A stretch of 64,000 nt of DNA from Sodalinema lacuna_A (GCA_900149785.2 FSSI02000012.1:1-64000); one strand, 5' to 3'; counted from the first letter of the stretch, positions 1 through 7,889 are shown. The notes: generated by a model not told the origin, from the sequence alone. A program made the numbers and translations.

Positions 1-220
1 ACTGGGAGTAGGGTTCTTTCATCCATTTGTATTCTTTCTTGAGATTGGTTATCTCCGTCTGAATAGCAAAGCGACCCAACCCCTTCCCTGTAGTCTTATA
101 GGTTTCATTGGTAAGGTTAAGAGCGTAGTTCCATGCGAATCTACAGCAACCAAAACTCTGGGCAAGGTGTTGCCGTTGCTCAGTGGTCGGGTAGATTCTG
201 TACTTGGTCGCTCTCAGCAT
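1..220 (-). CDS. tnpB: IS200/IS605-family TnpB, N-terminal part (runs off window)
   Basis: Translating the minus strand from the ATG at 220 gives about 73 residues before the window edge. It begins MLRATKYRIYPTTEQ and continues with FGCCRFAWNYAL, which is the N-terminal helix-turn-helix region of IS605 OrfB/TnpB proteins. TnpB is an RNA-guided nuclease that helps IS200/IS605 elements persist. The catalytic RuvC-like residues and the 3' guide-RNA region lie outside the window, so intactness cannot be judged. A promoter-like pair and a hairpin lie directly upstream. No TnpA is visible on this side. Confidence 0.85.
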   Translation of the reverse strand, partial: MLRATKYRIYPTTEQRQHLAQSFGCCRFAWNYALNLTNETYKTTGKGLGRFAIQTEITNLKKEYKWMKEPYSQ

Positions 221-245
221 TACCGTGAAAATAATTGGCGATAAT

Positions 246-276
246 ATTATAGCATGACAATCAGTGGGATTGTCAA
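246..276 (-). promoter_or_regulatory. Sigma70-like promoter for tnpB
   Basis: On the minus strand a perfect TTGACA (276-271) and a perfect TATAAT (251-246) are separated by 19 bases. The -10 lies about 25 bases from the tnpB ATG. The spacing is a little long, but both hexamers match consensus. The -35 box overlaps the right arm of the 8-bp hairpin at 255-275. Confidence 0.55.
255..275. mobile_element. Subterminal hairpin at the 5' end of the IS200/IS605 element
   Basis: TGACAATC (255-262) and its perfect complement GATTGTCA (268-275) flank a 5-base loop. Small subterminal hairpins are the end structures recognised by IS200/IS605 transposases, and this one sits just upstream of tnpB. The exact element boundary cannot be fixed without an empty site. 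It probably lies between about 276 and 310. Confidence 0.5.
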
Positions 277-355
277 TTTTCAGGGCATCGACCCCTTCAA
301 TTGACTTGAGGAGTCCATGTATCCCGACGCTGACCATTCTGGTACAGCGCGGGAC

Positions 356-859
356 TTATCGCCCCTCAAACTCCCCAGAAGTTAAAACCAAGACTTCAGA
401 TTTCACGGAACCTCCCCAAATTTGTCGAGTTGACTGTAACGCATATTTTAGAGCATCTTTTAACTCCGGAAGCCAAGCTTCGTCATGACCTTGAATGACC
501 AAAATTAAAACAAAACGAATATTTGTCCAATCTAATTTTTGAAATGATTCTGGCAATTCCTGCCAAGTTTTGTGACGCTTCAAGCAAGTCGCGAGGGTTA
601 GATTTAATGTATTTGTGAGCTTAACCTGAATTTCCTCAATAAACTCCCTAAAATTTGGTTGTGTGTTCGGACGGGGACTACTTGATTTTGCTTCAACAAT
701 CCAAAGACTAACCGGATTTGAGTCAGATTTTGGACGAATTAAGGCGAATTCGGCTATTTTGACTCCTTGGCGAATCTCTTGATAAGTTTGACTCTCTTCA
801 ATACGAAAGCAGTCCGATTCGGAAAACGGACCAAACCTCATGTTAGATTCATTATTCAT
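356..859 (-). CDS. Putative PD-(D/E)xK nuclease-like protein paired with AAA ATPase
   Basis: A 167-aa soluble protein that I do not recognise by name. The stretch LWIVEAKSS (E56-A-K58) follows a beta strand and resembles the E-x-K half of a PD-(D/E)xK nuclease core; the acidic residue in KIAEF (E37) could be the upstream catalytic acid. The rest is mixed alpha/beta. It is the last gene of a tight minus-strand operon, 45 bases after the ATPase at 905-1933. ATPase-plus-small-nuclease pairs are typical of phage-defence modules such as Septu, but the nuclease fold here is an inference. An alternative start is Met7 (MRFGPF). Confidence 0.6.
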   Translation of the reverse strand: MNNESNMRFGPFSESDCFRIEESQTYQEIRQGVKIAEFALIRPKSDSNPVSLWIVEAKSSSPRPNTQPNFREFIEEIQVKLTNTLNLTLATCLKRHKTWQELPESFQKLDWTNIRFVLILVIQGHDEAWLPELKDALKYALQSTRQIWGGSVKSEVLVLTSGEFEGR

Positions 860-904
860 TGATATACATAAAACGATTCCAACGCCCTAAGTCAACCTGA
901 AACG

Positions 905-1933
905 TCAATCTAAAACAAGGTTCAGTTTTTCTTCATAAATACGAATTGACTCATCGATTATAGAGTTTTTAGGCAAACCATCGGCGAGATTGCTGATTTC
1001 CCAGGCGGCTCCATCAGTCGAGAGAATCATAATCGTTGTTCCGGGCTTTTTTTGTGCCAGAACCGATAGCTTTTTAATCACAAAGTAGGAATGACTGGCT
1101 AGAAAAAACTGAAGTCCAGCTTCAGATAACGTGACCATGATTTCTAATAGCTGGGAAATGGCCCCTGGATGAAGTGCAGATTCCGGTTCATCAATAAAAA
1201 TGACTGAATCTGTATCAAGGTAACGATTTCCTAATAAGGTATCTAAAATCGATATTTTCTTGATACCTTCTGCTATCACACCAATCGGTATTTTTTTGTG
1301 ACCTTGTTTAAATTGCCAAGATTTTATTTGCGTATCATAGGTTATTTTACCACCTATCATATCACTCAAACTTCTTCGAGAACTGGAAAATTGTGCATAA
1401 TTCCTGCCTCTAGTTGGAGGGGTTTGTAAGGCTTTCACTAAATCCAAGTAGGTATCATCGAAGCCAAAGCTACGGTCTCTTTCCCGGGATTCTAAAATCA
1501 AATTGTAAATTGACAAGACTTCTTTGGGGGGGATAAAAATTGAATTACTCGACCGAGGTGAAACATCACTGGTGACAGTTTGGATTGTTTTACTTGTGTT
1601 TTTGCTAAACTGGTACTGGATAGTTTCCTCTCGGGTATCGCCTCCCAGGGAAAGTTCTAGGGATAAGGGAGACGGAACGCCTTTGGTGACCAAATCCCCA
1701 ATTTCACTCACTTGAAACGTCCAATAGAGTTTTTCAGAAAGCAATTGGGCAAGGGATTTTGGTTCATTCCCCCGCCGATACATTTCTAGACTTTTGAGGG
1801 TGCTGTATAATGCTTTGAGCAGTAAAGTTTTTCCCGTCCCATTCCCTCCAATTATTAGATTGATTTGTCCCAGATTGGAACAGTCAAGGGAGTCGATTGG
1901 ACCTAAATTTTTGATGCAAAATGATGTGAGCAT
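905..1933 (-). CDS. AAA family ATPase (RecF/OLD/ABC-like, AAA_15/21 type)
   Basis: A 342-aa P-loop ATPase. Walker A GGNGTGKT lies at residues 29-36 next to the N-terminal beta strand, as in SMC/RecF-like ATPases. Walker B VIFIDEPE is at 244-251 and an H-loop ASHS at 279-282. AEGIKKISIL just before Walker B occupies the place of the signature helix. There is no TOPRIM or nuclease domain, so cleavage would have to come from the downstream ExK protein. The start ATG is 15 bases after the CPBP gene, and the GAGG-like ribosome site overlaps the CPBP stop (TGAGG), which suggests translational coupling. Function in defence is inferred from the pairing. Confidence 0.8.
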   Translation of the reverse strand: MLTSFCIKNLGPIDSLDCSNLGQINLIIGGNGTGKTLLLKALYSTLKSLEMYRRGNEPKSLAQLLSEKLYWTFQVSEIGDLVTKGVPSPLSLELSLGGDTREETIQYQFSKNTSKTIQTVTSDVSPRSSNSIFIPPKEVLSIYNLILESRERDRSFGFDDTYLDLVKALQTPPTRGRNYAQFSSSRRSLSDMIGGKITYDTQIKSWQFKQGHKKIPIGVIAEGIKKISILDTLLGNRYLDTDSVIFIDEPESALHPGAISQLLEIMVTLSEAGLQFFLASHSYFVIKKLSVLAQKKPGTTIMILSTDGAAWEISNLADGLPKNSIIDESIRIYEEKLNLVLD

Positions 1934-1948
1934 TACTTCAGATTGACC

Positions 1949-2536
1949 TCACGTTTGATGATTCACATAATGCCATTTCCACATGAAACCTGAGAGCCAA
2001 TTGGTGATAACATGAGCAACAATGGGAACCAGTAAATTGCCGGTGAGGATGGCACTTAAGCCCAAAAATAGGCCAACAATGGTGGCCCAGGTGGTGTAGG
2101 CCCATTGATTGCGGCCACTGATGTGGAGAATCCCAAATAAGACACTAGAAAGAACTAAGCCGAGGGGATTTAAACCGATCGCCGGCAACATCACCCCCCT
2201 AAAGAGCAATTCTTCACTCATTCCCGGAAGTAGGCCTAACCAGACTAAATCGAACCAAGCTAAGGGAGAAATGGCGAGGTTGAGATAGAATTGGGCGCTT
2301 TCTCGATAGGCGCCCCAGATGCGATAGAGAAGTGAACTGGCTAGGGTAATTCCTAAACTTAATCCAACGCCCCAAGCGGCTTGTTGCGGGTTCCAATAGA
2401 GGGGTAACAGTTGGACGCTTCCAAACCGTAGCCAGAGTTTGGCCACAATCATCAAGACAACCGCCGTGACCCCCATGGCGACTAAAATTTGAGTGCGGGT
2501 TAAGGGTTCAAAATCTGGAGAGGGGGAATCGTTCAC
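1949..2536 (-). CDS. CPBP family intramembrane glutamic endopeptidase
   Basis: A 195-aa membrane protein with about five hydrophobic segments. It carries the CPBP (Abi/Rce1-like) motifs in order: EELLFRG (Glu108-Glu109, Arg113), FGILH (His138), and a later His in PIVAHVITNW (His175). Family members are membrane proteases involved in prenyl-protein processing, bacteriocin self-immunity or protein maturation. The start is a GTG at 2536, 21 bases after the DUF3326 stop. Its stop overlaps the ribosome site of the AAA ATPase gene, so the two are probably made together. Substrate unknown. Confidence 0.85.
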   Translation of the reverse strand: MNDSPSPDFEPLTRTQILVAMGVTAVVLMIVAKLWLRFGSVQLLPLYWNPQQAAWGVGLSLGITLASSLLYRIWGAYRESAQFYLNLAISPLAWFDLVWLGLLPGMSEELLFRGVMLPAIGLNPLGLVLSSVLFGILHISGRNQWAYTTWATIVGLFLGLSAILTGNLLVPIVAHVITNWLSGFMWKWHYVNHQT

Positions 2537-2557
2537 GATAACTTCTGTCAGGACGGT

Positions 2558-3595
2558 TTACAGATGCGTGAGGGGCGCAATATGGGGACGTAGGGCGTTG
2601 GGATCGATACCGCTGCGGTGGGCGGCGATCGCACCAATCGCTTCGAGGTAGGATTGCACGGATAGGGCCTCAATCCCTAAACTGGCGGCGGGACAACGCA
2701 TCTGGGTTTGGTTATCTCGTACGGTAATCACCTGAGTCGCCCCCTGACTCCAACTTAGGATAGCACTGCCCCCACAGGCCCCTTCGGGAACAATGACCAC
2801 ATCCACATCGGGCGATCGCAGATCCTGGGGGCCACAATCCCCCGTCGTGACAAATTGGGGGGCGCGACTGAGGCCCATTAAGACACAAGGAAGAAACGTA
2901 TAGCCCAACTCCTCGGCGGCGGCCCGGGGGGAGAGATGGGGATCTGGGGGAAGGGGGGATAGGGCCGGGGCGTGGGCCGCTGGGATGCCGAACTCGCGCA
3001 CGATGAGATGGCTGATAACGGCTTCGGCGCCGGCGATCGCATCTACGCCGGCCCCACTACGATAGTCTTGGAGCTGTTCTGGGGATTCGTCGGGGAAGCG
3101 GGCTACCACGGCGATCGCCTCCGCCCCCGCCTCGTCAATTAGCCGTTTTGCGCCCCTGAGCAGGCTCCCTGGATTGTCCAACGTTCCCCAACTGGCCCCC
3201 GAGGCGGCCAGCTTCAGTTGCACCCCCAGGGGCGCATCGGTGACCACATAGTCCGTCAGCGACAGTCCCAAACTCCCGCGCATCGCATCAGCCGCTTGCA
3301 GATGACGTAGGCGCAACTCCGGTTCAATTCCCGCATCGAGAAGTAAGCCCACCCGATTTTGGACCACCGGCCGCAACCCCCAGATTCCCGCCGCAAAACG
3401 ATCTAACCCCAATCCTTCCACATAGAAGATATTGGGGTCAGACCAATAGAGTTGGGCCGCATTGAGGACGTTGGGATGGGTGATGAGGCGATCGCAGACC
3501 CCAGACAAGGCCCGAACCACCGCAATCCCATCCCCCGCATAGCCCCCAATACTCGCGCCAATACCGGTTGGGATAATCAGAACAGCGGTGTACAT
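2558..3595 (-). CDS. DUF3326 domain-containing protein
   Basis: A 345-aa protein starting MYTAVLIIPTGIGASIGGYA, a beginning I recognise as the cyanobacterial DUF3326 family of unknown function. The reading frame stays open upstream to 3778 only because the TGTTCCC repeats contain no stop in any frame; that 61-residue Phe/Pro/Val/Cys/Ser stretch is not real protein. The chosen ATG at 3593-3595 lies only a few bases from the repeat array, with no Shine-Dalgarno site. It is followed at 21 bases by the CPBP gene. Confidence 0.85.
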   Translation of the reverse strand: MYTAVLIIPTGIGASIGGYAGDGIAVVRALSGVCDRLITHPNVLNAAQLYWSDPNIFYVEGLGLDRFAAGIWGLRPVVQNRVGLLLDAGIEPELRLRHLQAADAMRGSLGLSLTDYVVTDAPLGVQLKLAASGASWGTLDNPGSLLRGAKRLIDEAGAEAIAVVARFPDESPEQLQDYRSGAGVDAIAGAEAVISHLIVREFGIPAAHAPALSPLPPDPHLSPRAAAEELGYTFLPCVLMGLSRAPQFVTTGDCGPQDLRSPDVDVVIVPEGACGGSAILSWSQGATQVITVRDNQTQMRCPAASLGIEALSVQSYLEAIGAIAAHRSGIDPNALRPHIAPLTHL

Positions 3596-3780
3596 GGGGG
3601 AAGGGAACAGGGGGGGAAGGGAACAGGGAACGGGGGGGAGAAGGGAACAGGGAACAGGGAACGGGGAACAGGGGGGAGAAGGGAACAGGGAACAGGGAAC
3701 AGGGAACAGGGAGAAGGGAACAGGGAACAGGGAACAGGGAACAGGGAACAGGGGGGGAAGGCAATAGGCAATAGGCAATA
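3596..3780. repeat. Heptamer (GGGAACA) short tandem repeat array 1
   Basis: About 180 bases of GGGAACA units interspersed with runs of G and GGGAAGG variants, ending in GGCAATA units near 3758-3780. It fills the spacer between the 58-aa gene and DUF3326 and abuts the DUF3326 start codon. In the sense of that mRNA it reads TGTTCCC. Such short tandemly repeated repetitive (STRR) heptamers are a known feature of filamentous cyanobacteria. Confidence 0.95.
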
Positions 3781-3789
3781 GGTTTGTAG

Positions 3790-3809
3790 GGGCGAACGGC
3801 TGTTCGCCC
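3790..3809. repeat. 8-bp stem hairpin GGGCGAAC/GTTCGCCC
   Basis: GGGCGAAC (3790-3797) and GTTCGCCC (3802-3809) form a perfect stem with a 4-base loop, next to heptamer array 1. It lacks a U-run on either side. It resembles small dispersed palindromes common in cyanobacterial spacers and could also stop transcripts from the 58-aa gene. Confidence 0.5.
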
Positions 3810-3839
3810 TGCGGGGTGGGGTGCTTCGGGCAATCCCTG

Positions 3840-4016
3840 TTAATCCTGGCGGGTGACCACGGCTTCCACCTGGACCTTGCCCGTGTCCGGGTTCGCGTCC
3901 GTCACCGCCCAGCGGAGGGGGGCACCGCGTTTCTCTAACTCCGCCTCAATCTCCCGCTGGAGTTGTTGCGGCGACTCGTTGGCATCAAACTCGGCACTGA
4001 TAAAATGGGTCGTCAT
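3840..4016 (-). CDS. Conserved small hypothetical protein (58 aa)
   Basis: Starting at the ATG at 4016 the product is MTTHFISAEFDANESP and onward, 58 residues, with an amphipathic helix (residues 14-31) and a beta hairpin ending EAVVTRQD. The frame is open to 4130 but the upstream part is basic and overlaps the ferredoxin gene, so the shorter start is preferred. It follows the ferredoxin gene by about 60 bases on the same strand. I do not recognise a domain; the composition (acidic, compact) looks like a real small protein. Confidence 0.65.
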   Translation of the reverse strand: MTTHFISAEFDANESPQQLQREIEAELEKRGAPLRWAVTDANPDTGKVQVEAVVTRQD

Positions 4017-4077
4017 AACGAATTTACCGTAAAGACTTGACAAAATGGCAAAAATGTGCCACAAGATAGGGATCTGA

Positions 4078-4395
4078 TTACCCTTGACCAAACTGCTGTT
4101 GGTAGACCTCGTTTTCCTTCTCCGTCTCAATCACCAAATCCGATTTAGGATACGAGACACACAGAAGCGCATAGCCTTCGGCTTGCAGTTCCGGACTGAC
4201 GCCCATTCCCTCATCTTGAGACACTTCGCCTTCTAGGATTTTAGCCGCACAGGTGGTACAAACTCCCGCATAACAGGAACTGGGCAGCTCAATATCTTGG
4301 TCATGAGCGACTTTGAGGATAGTTTCCGACTCAGGAACCTCGATGGTGTGGGTTTCGCCTTGGTGATGTAGGGTGACGCGGTAGGTGTTGGACAT
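4078..4395 (-). CDS. Plant-type [2Fe-2S] ferredoxin
   Basis: A 105-aa ferredoxin with the four cluster cysteines Cys41, Cys46, Cys49 and Cys79 in the CX4CX2C...C pattern (SSCYAGVCTTCAAK, then ALLC). It carries electrons from photosystem I or other donors to reductases in the cytoplasm. The C-terminus is extended by about eight residues (NEVYQQQFGQG) relative to the main photosynthetic ferredoxin PetF, and the sequence is distinct from it, so it is probably one of the secondary ferredoxins of cyanobacteria. It starts at the ATG at 4395; DUF2256 lies upstream on the same strand. Confidence 0.9.
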   Translation of the reverse strand: MSNTYRVTLHHQGETHTIEVPESETILKVAHDQDIELPSSCYAGVCTTCAAKILEGEVSQDEGMGVSPELQAEGYALLCVSYPKSDLVIETEKENEVYQQQFGQG

Positions 4396-4561
4396 AAGAC
4401 AGATAATTGGGACAAATGAAGACAGATTCGGACAGATTCAGACAATCGCTTGAGGTTGACCGGCGATGTCTGAGTTGGGGGGACTCCATCGCATGGGGAT
4501 TATACAGGGATTTTCCAGATTCTTCTAGGGGCCAGGCTCAACGGAGAGGGGCGCAACGTCT

Positions 4562-4702
4562 CTAGCGGCGTCGCCGACAGCGTTCAGAACAGTATTTCAC
4601 CTCATCCCAGCAATTGGCCCATTTCTTGCGCCACTCAAAGGGACGACCACAAACAGGACAAAGTTTTTGCGGTAAGTTGGACTTTGTGTGTTTTCGTCCC
4701 AT
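4562..4702 (-). CDS. DUF2256 zinc-ribbon-like small protein
   Basis: Read directly from the minus strand: 46 residues beginning MGRKHTKSNLPQKLCPVCGR and ending in a run of arginines. Two Cys pairs (CPVC and the YCSERC pair) flank FEWRKKWANCW, matching the small DUF2256 family of probable zinc-binding proteins. The family is often found near photolyase or cryptochrome genes in other bacteria, but none is here. It is divergent from the trmJ-like gene at 4767. Confidence 0.85.
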   Translation of the reverse strand: MGRKHTKSNLPQKLCPVCGRPFEWRKKWANCWDEVKYCSERCRRRR

Positions 4703-4766
4703 CGCCGTCGATACGTTCTGTTTAACCCTCTGGTTAACCTTCTACTGACCCCCTCGTCCCTGTGCC

Positions 4767-5507
4767 ATGACTGCCACCGCCCTCTCCCCCATCTCAATTG
4801 TTCTCGTAGAACCCGCTGGCCCGTTGAATGTGGGGTCTGTTGCCCGGATTATGGCAAATTTGGGGTTGAGCCGTTTGTTGCTGGTCAATCCCCAATGTGA
4901 CCCGCTCTGTGATGAGGCGCGACAGATGGCCGTTCATGCCCAGGAGATTTTAGAGGGGGCCGTTCATCTGTCTAGTTTAGCGGAGGCCTTACAAGGCTGT
5001 CAGCGGGTGGTGGCCACGACGGCGCGAAACCGCAGTTTACCCACCGCCCTAGAACATCCCCGGCAGGTCTTACCCTGGCTTCTGGGAACCCCGTCAGCCT
5101 TGGTCTTTGGGCGGGAAGACCGGGGCTTGAGCAATGAGGAATTGAATCTGGCCCAACGCTTCGCGCGGATTCCCTCGACTGCGAGTTATGCGTCGTTGAA
5201 TTTGGCTCAATCCGTGGCGATTTGTGCCTATGAACTGTATAACTTGGCTGGGGAACCAGGGTCATTGGAACATCAGGAGTTCAGTGAGAGGCCGCCGGAG
5301 GAGGGGGAGGCGCCCATTGAGGCTATGGAAGCCTATTATGAGGATTTGCAAGACCTGTTGCTGAAGGTAGGATATCTCTATCCCCACACCGCCAACGCCC
5401 GTATGGAGAAGTTCCGCCGTCTCCACAATCGCGCCCATCCCTCATCCCAGGAAGTCGCCATGTTGCGGGGGATTTTGCGTCAGGTAAATTGGGCAATTGG
5501 GAAGTAG
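4767..5507 (+). CDS. trmJ: TrmJ-type tRNA/rRNA 2'-O-methyltransferase (SPOUT/TrmH family group 1)
   Basis: A 246-aa SPOUT methyltransferase. It shows NVGSVARIMANLG near residue 21, the cofactor-binding knot motif ALVFGREDRGLSNEEL, and the final ASLNLAQSVAICAYEL, which is the SpoU signature order. The family methylates the ribose 2'-O of tRNA position 32 (TrmJ), using S-adenosylmethionine. The alpha-helical C-terminal tail (PHTANARMEKFRRLHNRA) is present as in full-length TrmJ. The exact target nucleoside is inferred. It is transcribed away from DUF2256. Confidence 0.85.
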   Translation: MTATALSPISIVLVEPAGPLNVGSVARIMANLGLSRLLLVNPQCDPLCDEARQMAVHAQEILEGAVHLSSLAEALQGCQRVVATTARNRSLPTALEHPRQVLPWLLGTPSALVFGREDRGLSNEELNLAQRFARIPSTASYASLNLAQSVAICAYELYNLAGEPGSLEHQEFSERPPEEGEAPIEAMEAYYEDLQDLLLKVGYLYPHTANARMEKFRRLHNRAHPSSQEVAMLRGILRQVNWAIGK

Positions 5508-5525
5508 GGAACACTGGAACTGGGA

Positions 5526-5560
5526 TAACCCACCCCTGGCCCCTCCCAAGAGGGGATGGG
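5526..5560. repeat. Dispersed C-rich repeat (AACCCACCCCT...CCCTCCC..GAGGGG)
   Basis: About 35 bases containing AACCCACCCCTGGCCCCTC followed by CCAAGAGGGGATGG. Close copies occur at 35146-35180, 57443-57476 (inverted) and a variant at 62529-62569. CCCCTC pairs with GAGGGG to form a small hairpin. Confidence 0.7.
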
Positions 5561-5614
5561 AACACCGGAACTGGGAACTACGACTTGCTGCAACTTGTCC
5601 AAAATCGGCCTGGG

Positions 5615-6832
5615 TTAAACCACAAGCCGAGGCATCATGTCTTCGACGATGCGTTGACTTTGGGCATTGCGTTGGTCGTCGAGTTCGCCGCTTAAGACCC
5701 CTAACGCGGTTGCAATCACGTCGTGATGGGTTTCGCAGGCGAAAAGGTGATACCACAACAATAATTGACGTTGGGATGGGGAATTGGTGATTTGTCGTTT
5801 AATGCGACCGAGGTATTTGCGGGCTAGGGGGATGGGTTTGACTTTGACATTGCGTTCAGGTCTGGCAAATTCTAGGTAATCGCCATAGAAGCTTTTATAC
5901 AATTTGACCGCCGCTTCTTGCCAAATGGATTCGAGGAGGGCGGGGTTTTGTAAGGGGGCGTTGCATTGGTCTAGGTACTGCTGGTGACGCTGAAATTCCT
6001 CCGGTTGACTCGGTCGTAGGCGAATGTCGGGGCCGACGGCTTCGAGGACGGTGGTTTGAATCTCGTAGGAGATTTGGTTGTGGTCTAGTTTGAGGGTGGG
6101 AACGACAGACCAGGTTCCATGACGATGACGTGACCAGAGACGGGGGTTGGCCAGAAAGTTACCTAAACCGTAACAGATGAAGCCGTGTTTGTAGGTTTCG
6201 TAGCCTTGGGGAACGTGGGTGTGATGGCCGTGGACGATGTCGGCCCCCGCGTCGATGAAGGACCGGAGATAGGTTTGCCATTTGGGGGAGGGCCAGGGGC
6301 AAATTTCGGCACCGCCGTGAATGGAGAGAATGACAATGTCACAGTCTTTTTTGAGGGTTTCGATGTCGTTGTAAATGTTGGCATCGAGGGCAGCGACGCC
6401 GGGACTGGTGGGGGTGGCGACTCCAAATTGGGTTTCACAACGGCCGAGAAGACCCAGTCTGAGACCGTCTTGTTCGAGGATGATGGGGGCTTGGGCGGCG
6501 TCGCGGTTGGGTCCGGCACCGAGACAGCGGAAGGCGAAGCTGTCACACTGGTGTTGGGTATGCTGTAAGCCCTCCCAGCCGTAGTCCATGGCGTGGTTGT
6601 TGGCGACGGTGAATAGCCAATGGGGGAAGTGTTGTTGCAGGATGGGGAGTCGCTTGATGTAACCCTTGATGTTGGGGCCGGCTTTGGTGCGTTTGGTGGT
6701 TCCGTCTTTGGGAAGTGGGGTTTCTAGGTTGCCAAGGGCGAGGTTGGTGTTGGGGGGAAAGATGGGGTCAAGCTGAAGTTGGGATTTGGGACTATCGAGG
6801 CAAACGTCGCCGACGAGAGAAAGCTGGGTCAT
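5615..6832 (-). CDS. CapA family protein (PGA_cap metallophosphoesterase-like)
   Basis: A 405-aa protein with the CapA fold: LVGDVCLDS at the N-terminus, NLETPL near residue 35, TVANNHAMDYG (the NNH motif), ILSIHGGAEICPWPS, and GADIVHGHHTHVPQGYE. These are the metal-binding motifs of the PGA_cap family, which makes or anchors poly-gamma-glutamate capsule in Bacillus but has a broader hydrolase-like role elsewhere. It follows the sulfotransferase gene on the same strand. The ATG at 6832 is directly preceded by heptamer array 2, with no Shine-Dalgarno site. A helical C-terminal extension (from about residue 280) is of unknown role. Confidence 0.85.
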   Translation of the reverse strand: MTQLSLVGDVCLDSPKSQLQLDPIFPPNTNLALGNLETPLPKDGTTKRTKAGPNIKGYIKRLPILQQHFPHWLFTVANNHAMDYGWEGLQHTQHQCDSFAFRCLGAGPNRDAAQAPIILEQDGLRLGLLGRCETQFGVATPTSPGVAALDANIYNDIETLKKDCDIVILSIHGGAEICPWPSPKWQTYLRSFIDAGADIVHGHHTHVPQGYETYKHGFICYGLGNFLANPRLWSRHRHGTWSVVPTLKLDHNQISYEIQTTVLEAVGPDIRLRPSQPEEFQRHQQYLDQCNAPLQNPALLESIWQEAAVKLYKSFYGDYLEFARPERNVKVKPIPLARKYLGRIKRQITNSPSQRQLLLWYHLFACETHHDVIATALGVLSGELDDQRNAQSQRIVEDMMPRLVV

Positions 6833-6920
6833 GGGGGGAACAGGGAACAGGGAACAGGGAACAGGGAACAGGGAATTGGGAATTGGGAATTGGGAACAGG
6901 GAATTGGGAATTGGGAGAGA
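6833..6920. repeat. Heptamer short tandem repeat array 2
   Basis: GGGAACA units followed by GGGAATTGGGAATTGGG variants fill the whole 88-base spacer between the sulfotransferase stop and the capA start. In the capA mRNA it reads as (TGTTCCC)n ending at the ATG. Confidence 0.95.
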
Positions 6921-7889
6921 TTAGGAGGGAAGCCAATGGGATAGGTCGCGGTTGAGGATGTCTTGCAGTTTGAGGATGTCGTCGCGATAGATTTCTGTGA
7001 GTTGGTTACGGGTTTCTGGAGAGAGTTTGAAGCTCAATGTTTCTTGGGTTTGGGTCATGTTTTTGTCCATGACTTGACGACTGAGTTTTCGACGGATTTT
7101 TTCGGGAATTAGGGGTTTGATGATGGTTTTTAGGGGATTGGATTGGATGATTAAGTTGTGCAAAACTTGATTTTTTGGGATTTTATTGATTTTGACAAAC
7201 TTATTGTGCTTGCGGTCTAGGTTGGCTTGAAAGCTGTCATCTACGCCTAAAAACTGAAAGGCATCTTGGACTGTGGCGGCCGTGTTGTTTTTGAGGTCGT
7301 CGGAGAGGTAGATTTTGACCTTATTGTTCCCGAAGTTGTTGAGGTAGGCGCTGACTTGACTGGAGTAGAAGCCTAGGGTTTTGTAGTGCCACCAACAGGT
7401 CCAGTTGTTTTGGATGCGGCTGTCTTCTGTGTCAAATAACTCGATGAATTTGGCTTCGATTCCGGCCATGCCAGTTTTGGCGGAATCTCGGTAAAAGCCG
7501 CCTCGGAAGTGGTGCAGAAACATGGAGAAGGCTCGGTCAACGGGATGCCGCAAGAGGATGATGAATTGGCTGTCGGGAATGTAGGTTTTGATTTTGGGGA
7601 TACAGATGTCGTGGTGGTAGAGGTAAATGGGGGAGGCTTCGCCGATGGCGGTCTCGTGACTGACGTTGTCGAAGAGTTTTTCGTAGTCTTTGAGGTTGCG
7701 GATGGCTTCGCGGACTCGGTCGCTGTCGCCGGGACCTTTGAATTGGTTGGGGTCTGCGCCTTCGTAGAGAAGGAAGCGGGGTTCTTTGTAGGAACTGAGA
7801 TAGATGTCTGGATGTTCGCTGAGGTATCGATAGAGTGCGGTCGTCCCACTTTTGGCAGCGCCAAAAATTACAAAATTGGGGAGCGTCAT
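6921..7889 (-). CDS. Sulfotransferase family protein
   Basis: A 322-aa protein with the 5'-phosphosulfate loop GAAKSGTTALYRYL near residue 10 and the 3'-phosphate-binding region IILLRHPVDRAFSMF at about 128, the two PAPS-binding motifs of the sulfotransferase family. The family transfers sulfate from PAPS to hydroxyl or amino groups of sugars or lipids. Length is normal for a single-domain enzyme. It is followed by capA through a repeat-filled spacer, so a role in modifying a surface glycan or polymer is plausible but not shown. Confidence 0.9.
   Translation of the reverse strand: MTLPNFVIFGAAKSGTTALYRYLSEHPDIYLSSYKEPRFLLYEGADPNQFKGPGDSDRVREAIRNLKDYEKLFDNVSHETAIGEASPIYLYHHDICIPKIKTYIPDSQFIILLRHPVDRAFSMFLHHFRGGFYRDSAKTGMAGIEAKFIELFDTEDSRIQNNWTCWWHYKTLGFYSSQVSAYLNNFGNNKVKIYLSDDLKNNTAATVQDAFQFLGVDDSFQANLDRKHNKFVKINKIPKNQVLHNLIIQSNPLKTIIKPLIPEKIRRKLSRQVMDKNMTQTQETLSFKLSPETRNQLTEIYRDDILKLQDILNRDLSHWLPS

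Noticed and set aside
3452..3781. Open frames on both strands through the heptamer array (3452-3781 plus, 3438-3833 and 3577-3771 minus)
   Set aside because: The heptamer has no stop codon in any frame; products are pure repeats of Gly/Asn/Arg/Glu/Gln or Phe/Pro/Val/Cys/Ser/Leu.
4597..4797. 66-aa minus frame overlapping DUF2256
   Set aside because: The 46-aa DUF2256 protein in another frame has the Cys motifs; this frame does not.
6185..6568. 127-aa frames opposite and alongside capA
   Set aside because: Codon-position shadows; no ribosome site; composition is Gly/Val only.
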